DNA from: Conchocele bisecta
Taxonomy: Eukaryota > Mollusca > Bivalvia > Lucinida > Thyasiridae
DNA length: 64,000 bases
Reading direction: 5' to 3'
Assembly: GCA_029237695.1 (NCBI GenBank)
Contig: CM055271.1
Location: 29,790,695-29,854,694, forward strand
Position 1 is the first letter of the stretch; each line of letters begins with the position of its first letter. Both the position numbers and the translations under genes were made by a program. The notes below the pieces were generated by a model. The model worked only from the letters and a program-made list of their open reading frames with translations. It did not search any database and was not told where the DNA came from. This document shows, one piece after another, positions 1-10,867 of this stretch.

Positions 1-14
1 GATTATTTCTCAAG

Positions 15-514
15 NNNNNNNNNNNNNNNNNNNNNNNNNNNNNNNNNNNNNNNNNNNNNNNNNNNNNNNNNNNNNNNNNNNNNNNNNNNNNNNNNNNNNN
101 NNNNNNNNNNNNNNNNNNNNNNNNNNNNNNNNNNNNNNNNNNNNNNNNNNNNNNNNNNNNNNNNNNNNNNNNNNNNNNNNNNNNNNNNNNNNNNNNNNNN
201 NNNNNNNNNNNNNNNNNNNNNNNNNNNNNNNNNNNNNNNNNNNNNNNNNNNNNNNNNNNNNNNNNNNNNNNNNNNNNNNNNNNNNNNNNNNNNNNNNNNN
301 NNNNNNNNNNNNNNNNNNNNNNNNNNNNNNNNNNNNNNNNNNNNNNNNNNNNNNNNNNNNNNNNNNNNNNNNNNNNNNNNNNNNNNNNNNNNNNNNNNNN
401 NNNNNNNNNNNNNNNNNNNNNNNNNNNNNNNNNNNNNNNNNNNNNNNNNNNNNNNNNNNNNNNNNNNNNNNNNNNNNNNNNNNNNNNNNNNNNNNNNNNN
501 NNNNNNNNNNNNNN
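15..514. other. Assembly gap of 500 N
   Basis: Exactly 500 undetermined bases, which looks like a fixed-size scaffold gap. The 14 bases before it (1-14, gattatttctcaag) are repeated exactly just after it (515-528). The gap may therefore be a failed overlap rather than 500 bp of missing sequence. Confidence 0.95.
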
Positions 515-528
515 GATTATTTCTCAAG

Positions 529-2081
529 AAGCACTGCACCACAAAACACATTTTCACAATTTGTTTGTAACTATCAGCATGCTCACACGTCTGTCATCTT
601 CTGACAAGAGTTTGTGCTGCAGACCGTTTTGGGAAATGTATTTACGCTGAAAAGCCGTAAATCTGACATTGATATGCGTGCAGAAAATGCGTACTTTGGT
701 ACGCGAATAAATGAAGATGTCACCATCCTTCATGCGTTCCTATCCGAGTTTTCCAGAAACAATTTGACAAATAAATAGCCAGAAACACATATAAATATAT
801 ATTTTTCTTTTCATTGTTCCTTGAACATGAAATTGACCTTGAAAGTGTGACATTGACCTAAATTGTTTCAAAAAATTATAAATTTAATCAGCGCCCTCGT
901 CAACTCATGGACTAGACGCCATGTTTATGAAAATAGCACCACATACAGAGATGAAATATGCCGATAACTGGTTTTGATTGGCGGTCATCTTGGGTTTGGC
1001 CCAATATGGAAGATAAGGTGAATATTCAGATTGCTTGCATCAACATTTTTGAAAGGCATAACGTGAAGATCATCTGTGCCAAATTTACGAAAGTTAGCCA
1101 GATGTGCGAATGTATGACCTGTTGGAAAACTATCGTCCCTCACTACTTGTGGATTTTGTTATGATACTAATTCATTCATTCATTCGGCTTATATTTAAGG
1201 GTGGGAATTGGCTCGAACACCTTCCATACCCGGAATGATAATAAGTGTTACCATAAAATATATAGAGGATATTCATTTCACACCACGAGATGAACATATA
1301 TGTCGTATTCGTTGCAAACATATGAATATTCTATTTATTATATACCGCTCCATGGAAATTAGCAGTTTTTTAAGACTATACGGTAATGAATGTGTATTTG
1401 TAGCCTATTTGCGCTGTTTTACTGCCGATGCTCGTTATGAATATAGATAGCGGAAGTAGTCGTATTTTCACTGGAAGTTGTTTATTTCATCGATGAGAAC
1501 ATATGACTTTTAATTACATCGTATAACTATGTATTTCATGGGTAGGTATATAATAAATATTCTTCCGCGTTTCATCATTTTACTTATGCATGTAGATGGA
1601 GTTACATTTAGGTTTACCAGCTGAAATTTCAGAATTGGAGTTCAATCTGAAACACATGTCATTTGTCACGGTTTTTATGTATATTTTTAGTTTGTATGGA
1701 ATAAATGGAATTTTTAACTTTTTTAAAATATAGTTAATTTTCAAGTTTTTACCCCAATATCAGTGCTTTGACAAGGCCAGGCTATTGAAGAAAGTTTATA
1801 TTAATGTTGAAATTGTTTTTAAATATAAACCATATTCACTTTATCAAATCATGACTTAATGAAGAAGTGGTTCCACATTGTATGTCTTTATTTACATATA
1901 ATGGGTTAGAAAGAAATTCATCTATTTTTAGTACATTGTATTTTAAATGAGCTTTTGGAACATCCCGCCAAAAACGTATTGAAAGTTTCCCTATTTTTGT
2001 TCTATGTACATATCTCACCATTTAGAATAGTATCTCCCAATTGTTATGCTTATTTTATTTATTACACATCTTTGTGACCAT
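529..2081. other. Upstream stretch without a recognisable gene
   Basis: AT-rich sequence with only short random frames. No protein motif, tRNA or clear element was recognised. It lies upstream of the HSPA12-like gene and may contain its promoter or untranslated leader, but nothing in it fixes a transcription start. Confidence 0.5.
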
Positions 2082-2088
2082 TATATAA
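2082..2088 (+). promoter_or_regulatory. TATA-box-like site upstream of the HSPA12-like gene
   Basis: The sequence tatataaagg about 420 bp before the start codon fits a TATA element. A start about 30 bp downstream would fall inside a foldback repeat, and the leader would then be long or spliced. The bases before the ATG (ttctttattgccag) also look like a splice acceptor, so a 5' UTR intron is possible. In so AT-rich a context the site could be chance. Confidence 0.2.
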
Positions 2089-2102
2089 AGGCTCTTACAC
2101 GA

Positions 2103-2220
2103 GTGATGATTTAATATGATATTTATTAAACTCGTTTACTGATTTCATAAGAAACGAGGCTGTGCCGAGTTTCTTATGAAATCAGTCAACGAATTTAATA
2201 AATATCAATTTAAATCATCG
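2103..2220. repeat. Foldback (MITE-like) hairpin
   Basis: Two arms of about 55 bp form a near-perfect inverted repeat with almost no loop, reading ttcataagaaac, gaggctgtgccgag, gtttcttatgaa at the apex. A relative of the same family lies at 55480-55592. It ends about 290 bp before the HSPA12-like start codon. No coding capacity. Confidence 0.8.
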
Positions 2221-2510
2221 CATATGTTAGATTATATTTATTGCATAAGTACATCATCATACATTGAACCTGTACTGGTCACCGAACCTGTTTTTTGTAA
2301 CGATTTATTATACTTCTGTATTATGCTTTTTATTACACTGTGTTAATACACTGCGAGAGCACATGCTATGCAATACAATGATGCAAATACACAGTTCGAC
2401 TTTTTAACGGAGTTATCAGTTTTGAAATCATGTGACATTAACTTGACAAGTACATACATGTCAAACCGTTTACAGACAGTAATTTGTCGTTCTTTATTGC
2501 CAGCGGGACC

Positions 2511-2825
2511 ATGTCTACCTGCGCGGGCGGCAGTTCGTTACTGGTGGCGGCAATTGACTTCGGTACAACATATTCCGGATATGCATTCTCCTTCCGAAGT
2601 TCCTTCCTTAGCGAACCAACAAAAATATCCTGCGACACATGGACAGCGGGATCAGCGCGTTTGCTTTCACTGAAAACACCTTCATGCGCTCTGTTCGATC
2701 CTAAAAAAAACTTTCACTCGTTTGGATTCGAGGCTGAGGATAAATATGCTGATCTGTCCTTGGAGAAAAAGCACAGTCAATGGTACTACTTCCACCGCTT
2801 CAAGATGAACCTCTATGAAAAACTG
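2511..2825 (+). CDS. HSPA12-like: HSPA12-like protein, coding exon 1 (nucleotide-binding N-terminus)
   Basis: This exon encodes residues 1-105. The start is the ATG in the context gggaccATGt, which has a Kozak-like A at -3; the frame upstream of it has no further ATG. Residues 10-23 carry the phosphate-1 loop of the actin/HSP70 ATPase fold (LLVAAIDFGTTYSG), followed by the HSPA12 signatures FHSFGFEAEDKYADL and FHRFKMNLYEKL. The exon ends in phase 0 at ctg, followed by the donor gtatga. Twelve intron bases later a 10.6-kb retrotransposon begins. HSPA12 members bind and presumably hydrolyse ATP through this lobe; substrates are not known from sequence. An upstream non-coding exon is possible because ttctttattgccag precedes the start. 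Confidence 0.9.
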
Positions 2826-2837
2826 GTATGATATATC

Positions 2838-5373
2838 TGTCAAGGTCATTACCAAGGTCAGGAATGATCGAGACAAATTGTCTCCCCTATTATCATATGA
2901 ACCAAGTATACTTCAATTGTTATGACGTTATGGCCAATATAGTCTGATCAGACGAACGGAAAGTGGTAACAATGCAGTTGAAGTGTAAGGGATAGGCTAG
3001 AGTAGATAAGTACACGTAGTCACTTAATCACTTATAATGTACACAATATTACATGGGTAACACACAGGAATACATGACACATTGATATGCGAAACATCAC
3101 TGTACTGTGCATGATACTATTCAATTACTACAAGGTTGTAAGCCAATCGACTGTTATACTTAACGCAACTTAAAAGCTATAGACGAATAAACTCAGTATG
3201 TGGTATCTCAATGGTCCCGTAGTGGACAATAGTATGAATGCACAAGTACTTTGATGATCGCTAATCAAAGTGAAATAACATACAAGTATAACATGGCATA
3301 ACGAACATTGGAGGACAAATGACAATCATCTGAGCTCCCACCCCAGTGCTGGCGTATCTCAATAGATAGTGGTAACCTCTGAGTATCAAGGTCCCAAGGT
3401 CTGCCTCACCCGCAATATGAGGTCTAGTCAACAATATGGCTATAATCAACTTCAAGTGGATTAATCCATAAACAATATATGTAGTCTTACTACAATCCTT
3501 TAGCCATGATGTGCCATGATAGGAGTATTACCATACACTATCAAAGTATACATATGTATTGCCTATGCAATATATTTCCAAAGTATGAATGTCAAAGTCA
3601 AAAGCCGGATGTGGTTACATCACATGATAGTCAATAACGATAATGTTCCGGAAGCTGGTACAGGAAGTAAAGTTCCCAAGGTAGTATTATTTCCGGAAAT
3701 GGTGGACCAGAGTAAAGTTCCTATGGTATCACTCGACTGTAGCACCCGGATGTGTAGACCGGATGTAAAGTATCCAGGTGAATCAATGGGTTGTAATACC
3801 GGAAGTGGTAGACCGGATGTAAAGTTCCGATATAATACAAAAAATGGCGATTATATCTATGGCTAAGACGCCGGGGAAAAAGTTTCACTTAGGTGAACAT
3901 TCAACTCGGTGGTAGTATAATGATATGATATGTGTGTATGGCGTTCACTTCATAAACTATGCTGACTGTCTGCTGTACGCGAGGTAGCTATCACACACTG
4001 CTCTTATACAGGCCTGTACCCGGAGCTGCTACACACACTGCGCCAGACAGACGTACGGACACTCGGACGACCTGATACTCTGCACTGACTGGGGTCTGCT
4101 CTCAACGAGTGGACCAAAACGTCCAATGTTGCCCGCTGGAGCGATCTCAAGAGGCTACAAAAATGAAAATGAGTCTCCAATTACTGACGAATACGCACAG
4201 ACAGACAGACAGACAGAATGCACAACGGACTAGAACGGGAATCGAACAACGGCAAATCACAGCTGAAATAAAATGTTGTAGGTACATACTAAAATCCTCC
4301 GTGTCACTGGTGAATACAGTACTAGTCTTCTGTAAACCATATGTGTCCCGCCAACACATAGCGAGACATCGCTTATATACGCACCAGTGAAACCATGCAC
4401 GGAATAATGAATATGCCTACCCCTCGTACGAAATCTCACATAAATACTACAAAACCATGGCTTTTGCCATGTCACCCCGTGGGTTATATTTGGCATAAAT
4501 AAATATGTTCCCACGCCTTAAATTCAACCAAACAAGTGTACAGCCCTCGTGGAAAAAATACCATCCAACATGCTATACCCCACACTACCATAAATCTGCA
4601 CACTATAGACCCAGATCTCATAATCTGAAATCTACTCGACTGGTCTCGACAATGCGAAGGTCGTTTCTTGGCCCCGCCAAACCCCACCCTCCATATCGGT
4701 CCTACGGCTATACACGCAAATGAGAGTGTAGCACATACTAAACTCAAATATCGTAGTCATTTACGGAAAATATCACGACACAAAGCATCACCAGTATGGG
4801 ATCTGATATATCCGTGTTGGCCAGTACCAGCTATGCTGAAACACTAACCCGTAGCATACATAACAGGGCAGACCATGGTATGGTCTGCGCTATATACTGC
4901 TTCACCTACAAGAAGGTCCCTTATCTGGTGAACAACTGACACGCGGACAAACTCGGCTGGCACGGATAGTGGACATCCGTAATACTAAAAGGGGTCTTTT
5001 CCCTAGCGAAAACAGCACACGCAGTCAACGAGTTCTCTACCACACACATGCATAGTCTGTGGCAAATATGGCGTGACATCAGTAAAACATTGCTCATAAA
5101 ATGGACGTATATGTAAATCCGCAAAAAGGACACGCATAAACGTATTTCCACCAATACAACATAAGCCCCCTTATTACACGCACATTGTACATGGCAAATG
5201 TACATGCTAAATCTCAGGTATGTAAAAATCACAGGTGTGTGAAATTACAGGTATGTGGAATCACAGGGATGTGAAATCAATAATACGCACAACAATACAA
5301 CACAGTACCACACATCACAAATATACAATTATACGGAATCCAGAATGTACAAGAATGCACGTGTCACGCGACA
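2838..5373 (-). repeat. 3' LTR of the Gmr1-like element (left copy)
   Basis: It starts tgtcaaggtc and ends acgcgaca. It matches the right LTR along its whole length, mostly differing by single-base indels in short runs. The last several hundred bases (about 4921-5373) look identical to 12942-13394. It contains internal short repeats of a cggatgtaaagttcc type (about 3650-3830) and a gacagaca run. At 2.5 kb it is unusually long. Open frames inside it are non-coding shadows. Confidence 0.95.
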
Positions 5374-5385
5374 TATCTCCCCCCT
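5374..5385 (-). promoter_or_regulatory. Polypurine tract of the Gmr1-like element
   Basis: The sequence next to the 3' LTR reads aggggggagata on the minus strand. Its position and purine content fit the primer for plus-strand DNA synthesis. Confidence 0.7.
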
Positions 5386-5443
5386 AAACAAAAAGTGTTT
5401 ACACTTTCGTGCACAATCGCGAGACACGTCGGCATAGCTGAAT

Positions 5444-5957
5444 CTACCCCGATATCCTGCTCAGGTAGTCTGCCCCCAGATTGTCGGCCCCTTTTATCGC
5501 AACAATACGCATTCGGTAAGGTTGCAGTATCAAGGCCCACCTCATTAGTCGGGAATTTGCAACCTTGGCTTTGTTTAGGTAAACCAACGGTTGGTGGTCC
5601 GTTTCTAGGATGAATTCCCCCCCAAACAAATAACGGTGGAACTTCTCGACCCCCCACACGACTGCCAGACACTCCTTCTCAACTACCGAATAATTGCATT
5701 CCCTTGGCAACACCTTTTTGCTGGCATACGCTATCGGAAGTGGGATACCATCCTGCTCTTGTAACAGTATTGCCCCTAACCCAATGTCGGAAGCATCCGT
5801 CCTGAGCACGAAAGGTTTGTCTTGAATAATAATGGTCAATAATCCCTTGAGGGTAACGAATGCTTTCTGTTGGGGTGCCCCCCCAGTTGACCTTGTTTGG
5901 TTGACCTTTCTTAGTAAGGTCAATTAGCGGGCTCGCTATCTCTGCGAAGTTGGGCAT
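5444..5957 (-). pseudogene. RNase H region of the Gmr1-like pol
   Basis: The frame at 5444-5923 carries a Ty3/gypsy RNase H: TDASDIGLGAILLQ near the start, a YSVVEKECLAVVWG motif with the catalytic glutamate, then TDHQPLVYL and a terminal GADYLSRISG. An overlapping frame up to 5957 holds the end of the RT connection (PNFAEIASPLIDLTKK), so at least one frameshift separates RT from RNase H. The domain is the last in pol: its stop lies 70 bp from the polypurine tract. It would degrade the RNA strand of the RNA/DNA hybrid during reverse transcription. Confidence 0.9.
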
Positions 5958-6865
5958 GAACTTCCTATAGAACCCGGCTAACCCCAGGAAAGCCCTGACC
6001 TCCTTCTTTGTCTCAGGGACATTAGCTTCATGATCTGCCTTGACCTTTTAGGGGTGGGCCCTTAGTTCCTTCTTACTGCTGATAGTATGGCCCAGGCACT
6101 CAAGTTGCCTGTACCCAATGCTGCACTTGGAGGGTTTTGCCGTTAGATTTGCATCGGACAATCGGGAGAGGACTTCACTCAGAGCTCTCAGGTGGTTGTT
6201 TGCCACGTATGGGAGAATATCAAGATGTCATCAACAAAGCTGTCTGCATTGTGGACCCCCTTTAATACTTTCCTCATGAGTCTACAGAAAGTGGCCTGTG
6301 CCGTGACCATTCCAAAAGGCATGACCTTGAACTGGAATAGACCCTGGGGTGCCTCGAAAGCGGAATATTCCCTGGAATTCTCATCCAATGGACCTGCCAG
6401 TAGCCCTTACTCAGGTCCACTTTGAAAAGTAGCTATGTCCCGCCAACTTAGAGAACATCTCTTCAATATTTGGCATTGGTTCCGCATCAAAACACAGTGA
6501 CTTTGTTAAGTTGCCGGAAATCAATGCAGAATCGGAGCCCCCCGTCCTTTTTCCTAACCAGAATTATTGGGGATGAGTAGGGTGATTTTGAAGGTTCTAT
6601 GACACCTAGCTTCAGCATCTCCTCTACTTCCTGGCTGACTGTTTCCCTGACCTTAAATGATAGGTACCCCCTAATTCTTAATGGGTCTTGCGTTGACAAC
6701 TTTTATCTCATGTTTCACTATATGGGTGTGTCCTGGTGCGTCCCTCAGGACATGGGTGACTTCCCGTAAGATCTCTTTGACTTGCGTCTTTTGTTTCTTG
6801 CCTAAATCAGGCGACAGGTCAACTTTGCTCTCCGTATCGGACTCTAATTCCCTGGGACATAACAT
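5958..6865 (-). pseudogene. Reverse transcriptase of the Gmr1-like pol (broken)
   Basis: The frames at 6671-6865, 6487-6699 and 6188-6388 follow one another as a Ty3/gypsy RT. They show the N-terminal [12 protein letters not shown] block, the [18 protein letters not shown] motif, then FKVMPFGM and the catalytic box FVDD, a variant of YVDD. At least two frame changes occur, around 6480 and 6400. The zone at 5958-6187 holds the thumb/connection in shifted frames. The domain lies downstream of integrase, which is the opposite of most Ty3/gypsy elements. Confidence 0.88.
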
Positions 6866-6892
6866 GTTTCTTCGGCACTACACCCACTTGGA

Positions 6893-8398
6893 CTAGGATC
6901 CCCCTCCTACTGTGTCTTCTATCACGGCCGCATTTATTACAGTGAGTATTCCCTTCCCCGGGTGCTCAGGCCTAGTCTCGTACCTCTTTAACATGTTTGC
7001 ATGAAAGGTTTTCAACTTCCCTCCCATGTCAACTCTATAGTCCCACTCATTAACTACCTCTGTTATGGTGTATGGTCCCTTCCACCTAAGAAGCAATTTG
7101 TTGTTGTATGTTGGTAGTAGTACAAGTACCTGATCTGCCACTGCATACTGCCTACTTCGGGTCTTACGGTTGTAGTACTTTGCGTACTTTTTGGACGCAC
7201 TCTTCAAATTCTCATGCGCGATTTCGCACGTTTTCTCGAGCCGTTCGCGCAAGTCGAGGACGTACTGATACGTCGTTTTGACGTTGTCCTCTATGTCCTT
7301 CTCGGACCACAGATCTCTTAGTATGCTCATCGGACCCCGAACGGTCCTTCCGTACAGTAGTTCAAACGGTGAGAAAGCCAAACTTTCTCGAGGGACTTCG
7401 CGATACGCGAATAAGAGCGCGTTAATGTATTTGTCCCAATCTTTGGGACGTTCGCTTGCCATTCTACGAAGCATTTGCTTTAACGTACCATTGAACCGTT
7501 CCACGAGACCGTTACACTGTGGGTGGTACGGTGTCGTGGTTAATTGTCTCAGCGATAACAATCTACTAACTTCCTCCATGACTGCCGACGTAAATTGACT
7601 ACCCCTATCGGTGAGCATCTCCTCGGGGATACCCAGTCTACTGAACATATCCACGAGAGCTTCCGCGACTCGTTCGGCCTCGATGCCTGGTAGTGGTACC
7701 GCTTTCTGGGTACCTAGTTGCATAATCAACTAACGTTTAGTATGTAACGATTCTTTCGATCGGTAGCTGGAAAAAATTGGCCCTACAATGTCAACTGCGA
7801 CTCGTTTGAACGGAGTGTCTATCAACGGCATAGTTCCTAACGGAACCTTGGTGATGTGTCCCTTTGACACAGTCTTTTGACATATGTCACAAGACCTACA
7901 AAATCGTGTAATGTCACTGCCCACGCCTGGCCAATAAAATTCTGATAACACTCGATCAGTTGTCTTCTTAACCCCTAAATGGCCCGCCATGTTTGATTCA
8001 TGTGCCACTTTCATCACGGTAGTCCTAAGTGTTTTTGGGACTACCAGCTGATGGTACATCCTACCTGACCCTATCGATTCGAAATTACGATACAACAAGT
8101 CTTTTCGGTACGCGAATTTCGATTTGTTTCCGTTCTTACTTGACCGTACCGTTCCGTCTTTTGCATTATTTCGAACCGACGTCAATGTGACGTCATGTGC
8201 CTGCGCCTCTTTGAATTCATCACGTGATACGTTAGCGATTGCGGTAGGGACTTTGAGGGTCTTATATGATTCGTCTCGGGCTGTCGTTTGTGACCTAGTT
8301 TCAACTGCGCACGATTTTGCGCCTCTAAAATCGGATATCACCGGTAACTCTGACCCGTCTACATTACCTATGGTAACATCATACATTGTATCTGTCAT
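6893..8398 (-). pseudogene. Integrase of the Gmr1-like pol (broken), upstream of RT
   Basis: The frame at 7730-8398 holds the zinc-binding HHCC region (HLGVKKTTDRVLSEFYW, then CRSCDIC) and the start of the catalytic core (VDIVGP, first aspartate). A frameshift and a stop at about 7730-7790 interrupt the core. The next frame (6893-7729) supplies LTDRGSQF (second aspartate) and GLVERFNGTLK (glutamate), so all three DDE residues survive. A GPY/F-type C-terminal module (LLLRWKGPYTI) follows near 7075. The enzyme would insert the element's cDNA. No chromodomain was seen. Confidence 0.9.
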
Positions 8399-8446
8399 GC
8401 AAAGGGTTTCTACCCACCCGACCTTTGAAAAAAGGTGTATCTAGAT

Positions 8447-8710
8447 CTACCCGGGCGGTAGAATTCCACTCATTTTGCTCCTATTTACCAGCATGCATGT
8501 TGAAACTTTGCTTAAAAACTGATCTGGTTGTACTAAGCTTTCCCTGACGACCACCCCGGTACACCCAGTATCTCGCATTACTGTGACCTTTTTCCCATGT
8601 AATGTGCCCTCTGCTACGGGTAGCCTATCCATACCAAATGTACATCCGTTAATCAACTCCTCCTGTATCTCGCTACCTGAACATACAATAGTGGTGTCGG
8701 TATGAACCAT
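8447..8710 (-). pseudogene. Retroviral-type aspartic protease of the Gmr1-like element
   Basis: The frame contains VTVMRDTGCTGVVV, in which DTG is the catalytic triad of pepsin-like retroelement proteases. It follows gag and precedes integrase. The frame is short (87 aa) and ends in a stop before the integrase frame. It would have processed the Gag-Pol polyprotein. Confidence 0.8.
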
Positions 8711-8844
8711 ACAGAAATGTCCTTTGTTTTCCCCTGGTTGTTCCGTATTTTGCCATCTACCTCTACCTCTGCCTCTAGTGTGCCTTCCACTTCTACCTCT
8801 ATTTCTACCTCTGTACCGACCTCTCTGTTCTTTATCTGCAAAAC

Positions 8845-10198
8845 TTACATGTTTCTCTTCCTCGACTGCTGCTGCTTGTAAGCTGAGGACCGGTCACGCT
8901 TAGGACAATCGTAGGACATGTGACCTTCTTTGCCACGATGGTAACATGCCCCGCGATGTCTATCGTAGCCGTTCCTGCTGGTACTTCTGTCGTAACTACC
9001 TCTACTCGGGCTTCTATCATAACTACCCCTACTTGGGCTTCTATATTGGTACCTGTCCCTATCTCGACTCCTATCTCTGGATCGATTATCTGCACTACTT
9101 ACCTTGCGCCTCTGGTTATCTACTGACCTGTACTCAGTTCTGTTGCTAGTACTGTTCCTCTGAACTACATACTTGCTACCTCCTCTAGCTTCTGCAAAGT
9201 AATCTGCCTGAACCGCCATCTGATCTATCGAGTCAAATGTTTTCTCTTTGAGAAATAAGTAGAGCTCACGACTGCATATACTTAACATCTGATCTCTGAT
9301 CATGTAGTCTAGTACTCCTTCATATGTTCTATTCACCTTACCTAACTCAAACCATCTATCTAAATAGTTCTTTGACCGACTGACATATTGCACAAATGAT
9401 TCACTGTGATCAGGTTTGGTGTTTTTTGAACATGCGTCTGAACCTATCTTCCGTTAGATCAAAACATTTCAACAATGCGGATTTCAACTTATCATAGTCA
9501 GAGCATCATCAATAGGTAGTCTAGAATATACATCTAATGCTTTGCCCTTCAATAAAGCACTCAAGTGTAGTGACCACTTATCTCTCCCCCACCTTTGAAT
9601 TGCTGCGTACCTCTCAAATCTAGCTAAGTAGCTATCCATGTTGTCATTATTCTGATCAAAATGTGGCAGCTTCGGACCGAATGCTCTGCCATTGTCCCTA
9701 TCATGTCTATCTTCATCTACTACTCCACCCCTTTCTACCTTTGCCATGGTGCTTAGTATCTAGTTCTCGCAATTTGAATTCTAGAGCTAACTGTGCTTCA
9801 TTGGCATCTAATCTATCTTTCCCCATCTGTCACTCAACCTCTTTAGCTAACTGCTCAGCATCTAACCTATCCTTCTCAGCCTGTCGCTCAACCTCCTTAG
9901 CTAACTGCTCAGCGTCTAACCTATCTTTCTCCATCTGTCGCTCAACTGCTAACTTATCTTTCTCAGCCTGTCGCTCAACCTCCTTAGCTAACTGCTCAGC
10001 ATCTAACCTATCTTTATCCATCTGTCGCTCAACCTCTTTAGCCAACCGCTCAGCATCTAACCTATCTTTCTCAGACTGCCTAGCCTCTAGTCTTTCCTGT
10101 CTTTCTCTCTCCTGCTCTTCCCTTACAAAGGCCCTTAACTCTGAATCTGCTAGCCCTAAGCTTTTGCCTATCTCCATTAGCTCCTTAATGGACGACAT
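8845..10198 (-). pseudogene. gag of the Gmr1-like element (broken)
   Basis: The likely start is the minus-strand ATG at 10198-10196 (MSSIKELMEIGKSLGL). An N-terminal E/K/R-rich coiled coil follows, interrupted by a TGA at 9830-9832 where the neighbouring repeats read CGA (arginine). Capsid-like sequence lies at 9484-9747 (PKLPHFDQNND, DSYLARFERYA, LLKGKALDVYSRL), and the C-terminus at 8845-9393 is arginine/serine/tyrosine-rich with a degenerate zinc knuckle, CYHRGKEGHMSYDC. That motif has Arg where the second Cys of CX2CX4HX4C should be. At least three breaks separate the parts. The leader between it and the primer site (10199-10850) shows nothing else. Confidence 0.85.
9786..10078 (-). repeat. 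54-bp tandem repeat encoding the gag coiled coil
   Basis: About five copies of a 54-bp unit, one of them shortened, encode an 18-residue period of the type KDRLDAEQLAKEVERQ. The high charge and leucine/valine spacing predict a long alpha-helical coiled coil. Copies are very similar, so the array is recent or homogenised. Confidence 0.85.
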
Positions 10199-10850
10199 TG
10201 TCACTCTCAACTCAATTCCGGATTATCGATTTACACGCTTTACCCGACGGTACACAAGGTCTCTAGCACTCAAATCACTTGGTGATTTGTGCGAGTCTCT
10301 TGCTTCACGTCTATAAGGTTAAGGTAAATCAATCCGGTCTCTACTCCTAACGACGGTATAAGTTTCTCAATTCTGGTAAGTCAATCCGGTATATGTATGG
10401 TCTAATGTAATGGTATATTTACAATTCCCCCTCTATGGTACTGGACACAAAAAAAATGGGGACTGGTTATAGACACCTGGCAGGATATAGTATTGTTCAT
10501 ACACAATATAATAGTGATGGTAATCTCGCCTGAGATGTAGAAGTGTCTAGTGATAGCCTAGAACACCCGCTGTGCCATCATCACAGGGAGGTACTGTTGG
10601 CAAATCAAAAATTACAATGACCCTTACATCGATTATCTCACAAGATCGTCTCAACTCTATACTTCTGTACCTAGGTAGTCAAATCATGTATGTGGTGATG
10701 TATTAGTGCCTAAGTGTTGGAGGACATCTTACATTAACTCCCAAGGCAAACAAATACAAGATTGAATTTTGACGACGCTAGGGGTACAGCTATTCTAGCC
10801 TCCTTACTTCAACTGTTTTGAAGAAACTGATTATAAAAGAGGAAACAAAC

Positions 10851-10866
10851 CCCACTTCTGACACCA
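10851..10866 (-). promoter_or_regulatory. Primer binding site, tRNA-Leu type
   Basis: One base inside the 5' LTR the + strand reads cccacttctgacacca, which equals the 3' end of animal tRNA-Leu(CAA) including CCA. On the element's strand this is tggtgtcagaagtggg, a 16-base match to the primer tRNA. Confidence 0.85.
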
Positions 10867-10867
10867 T

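Noticed and set aside
2484..2510. Upstream in-frame extension of exon 1
   Set aside because: It would start at TTG; the ATG at 2511 has a better context, and the stretch looks like a possible splice acceptor.
4921..5232. A 103-aa minus-strand frame identical at 12942-13253
   Set aside because: Both copies lie in the two LTRs of one element, so identity follows from LTR duplication; there is no protein motif and no start context.
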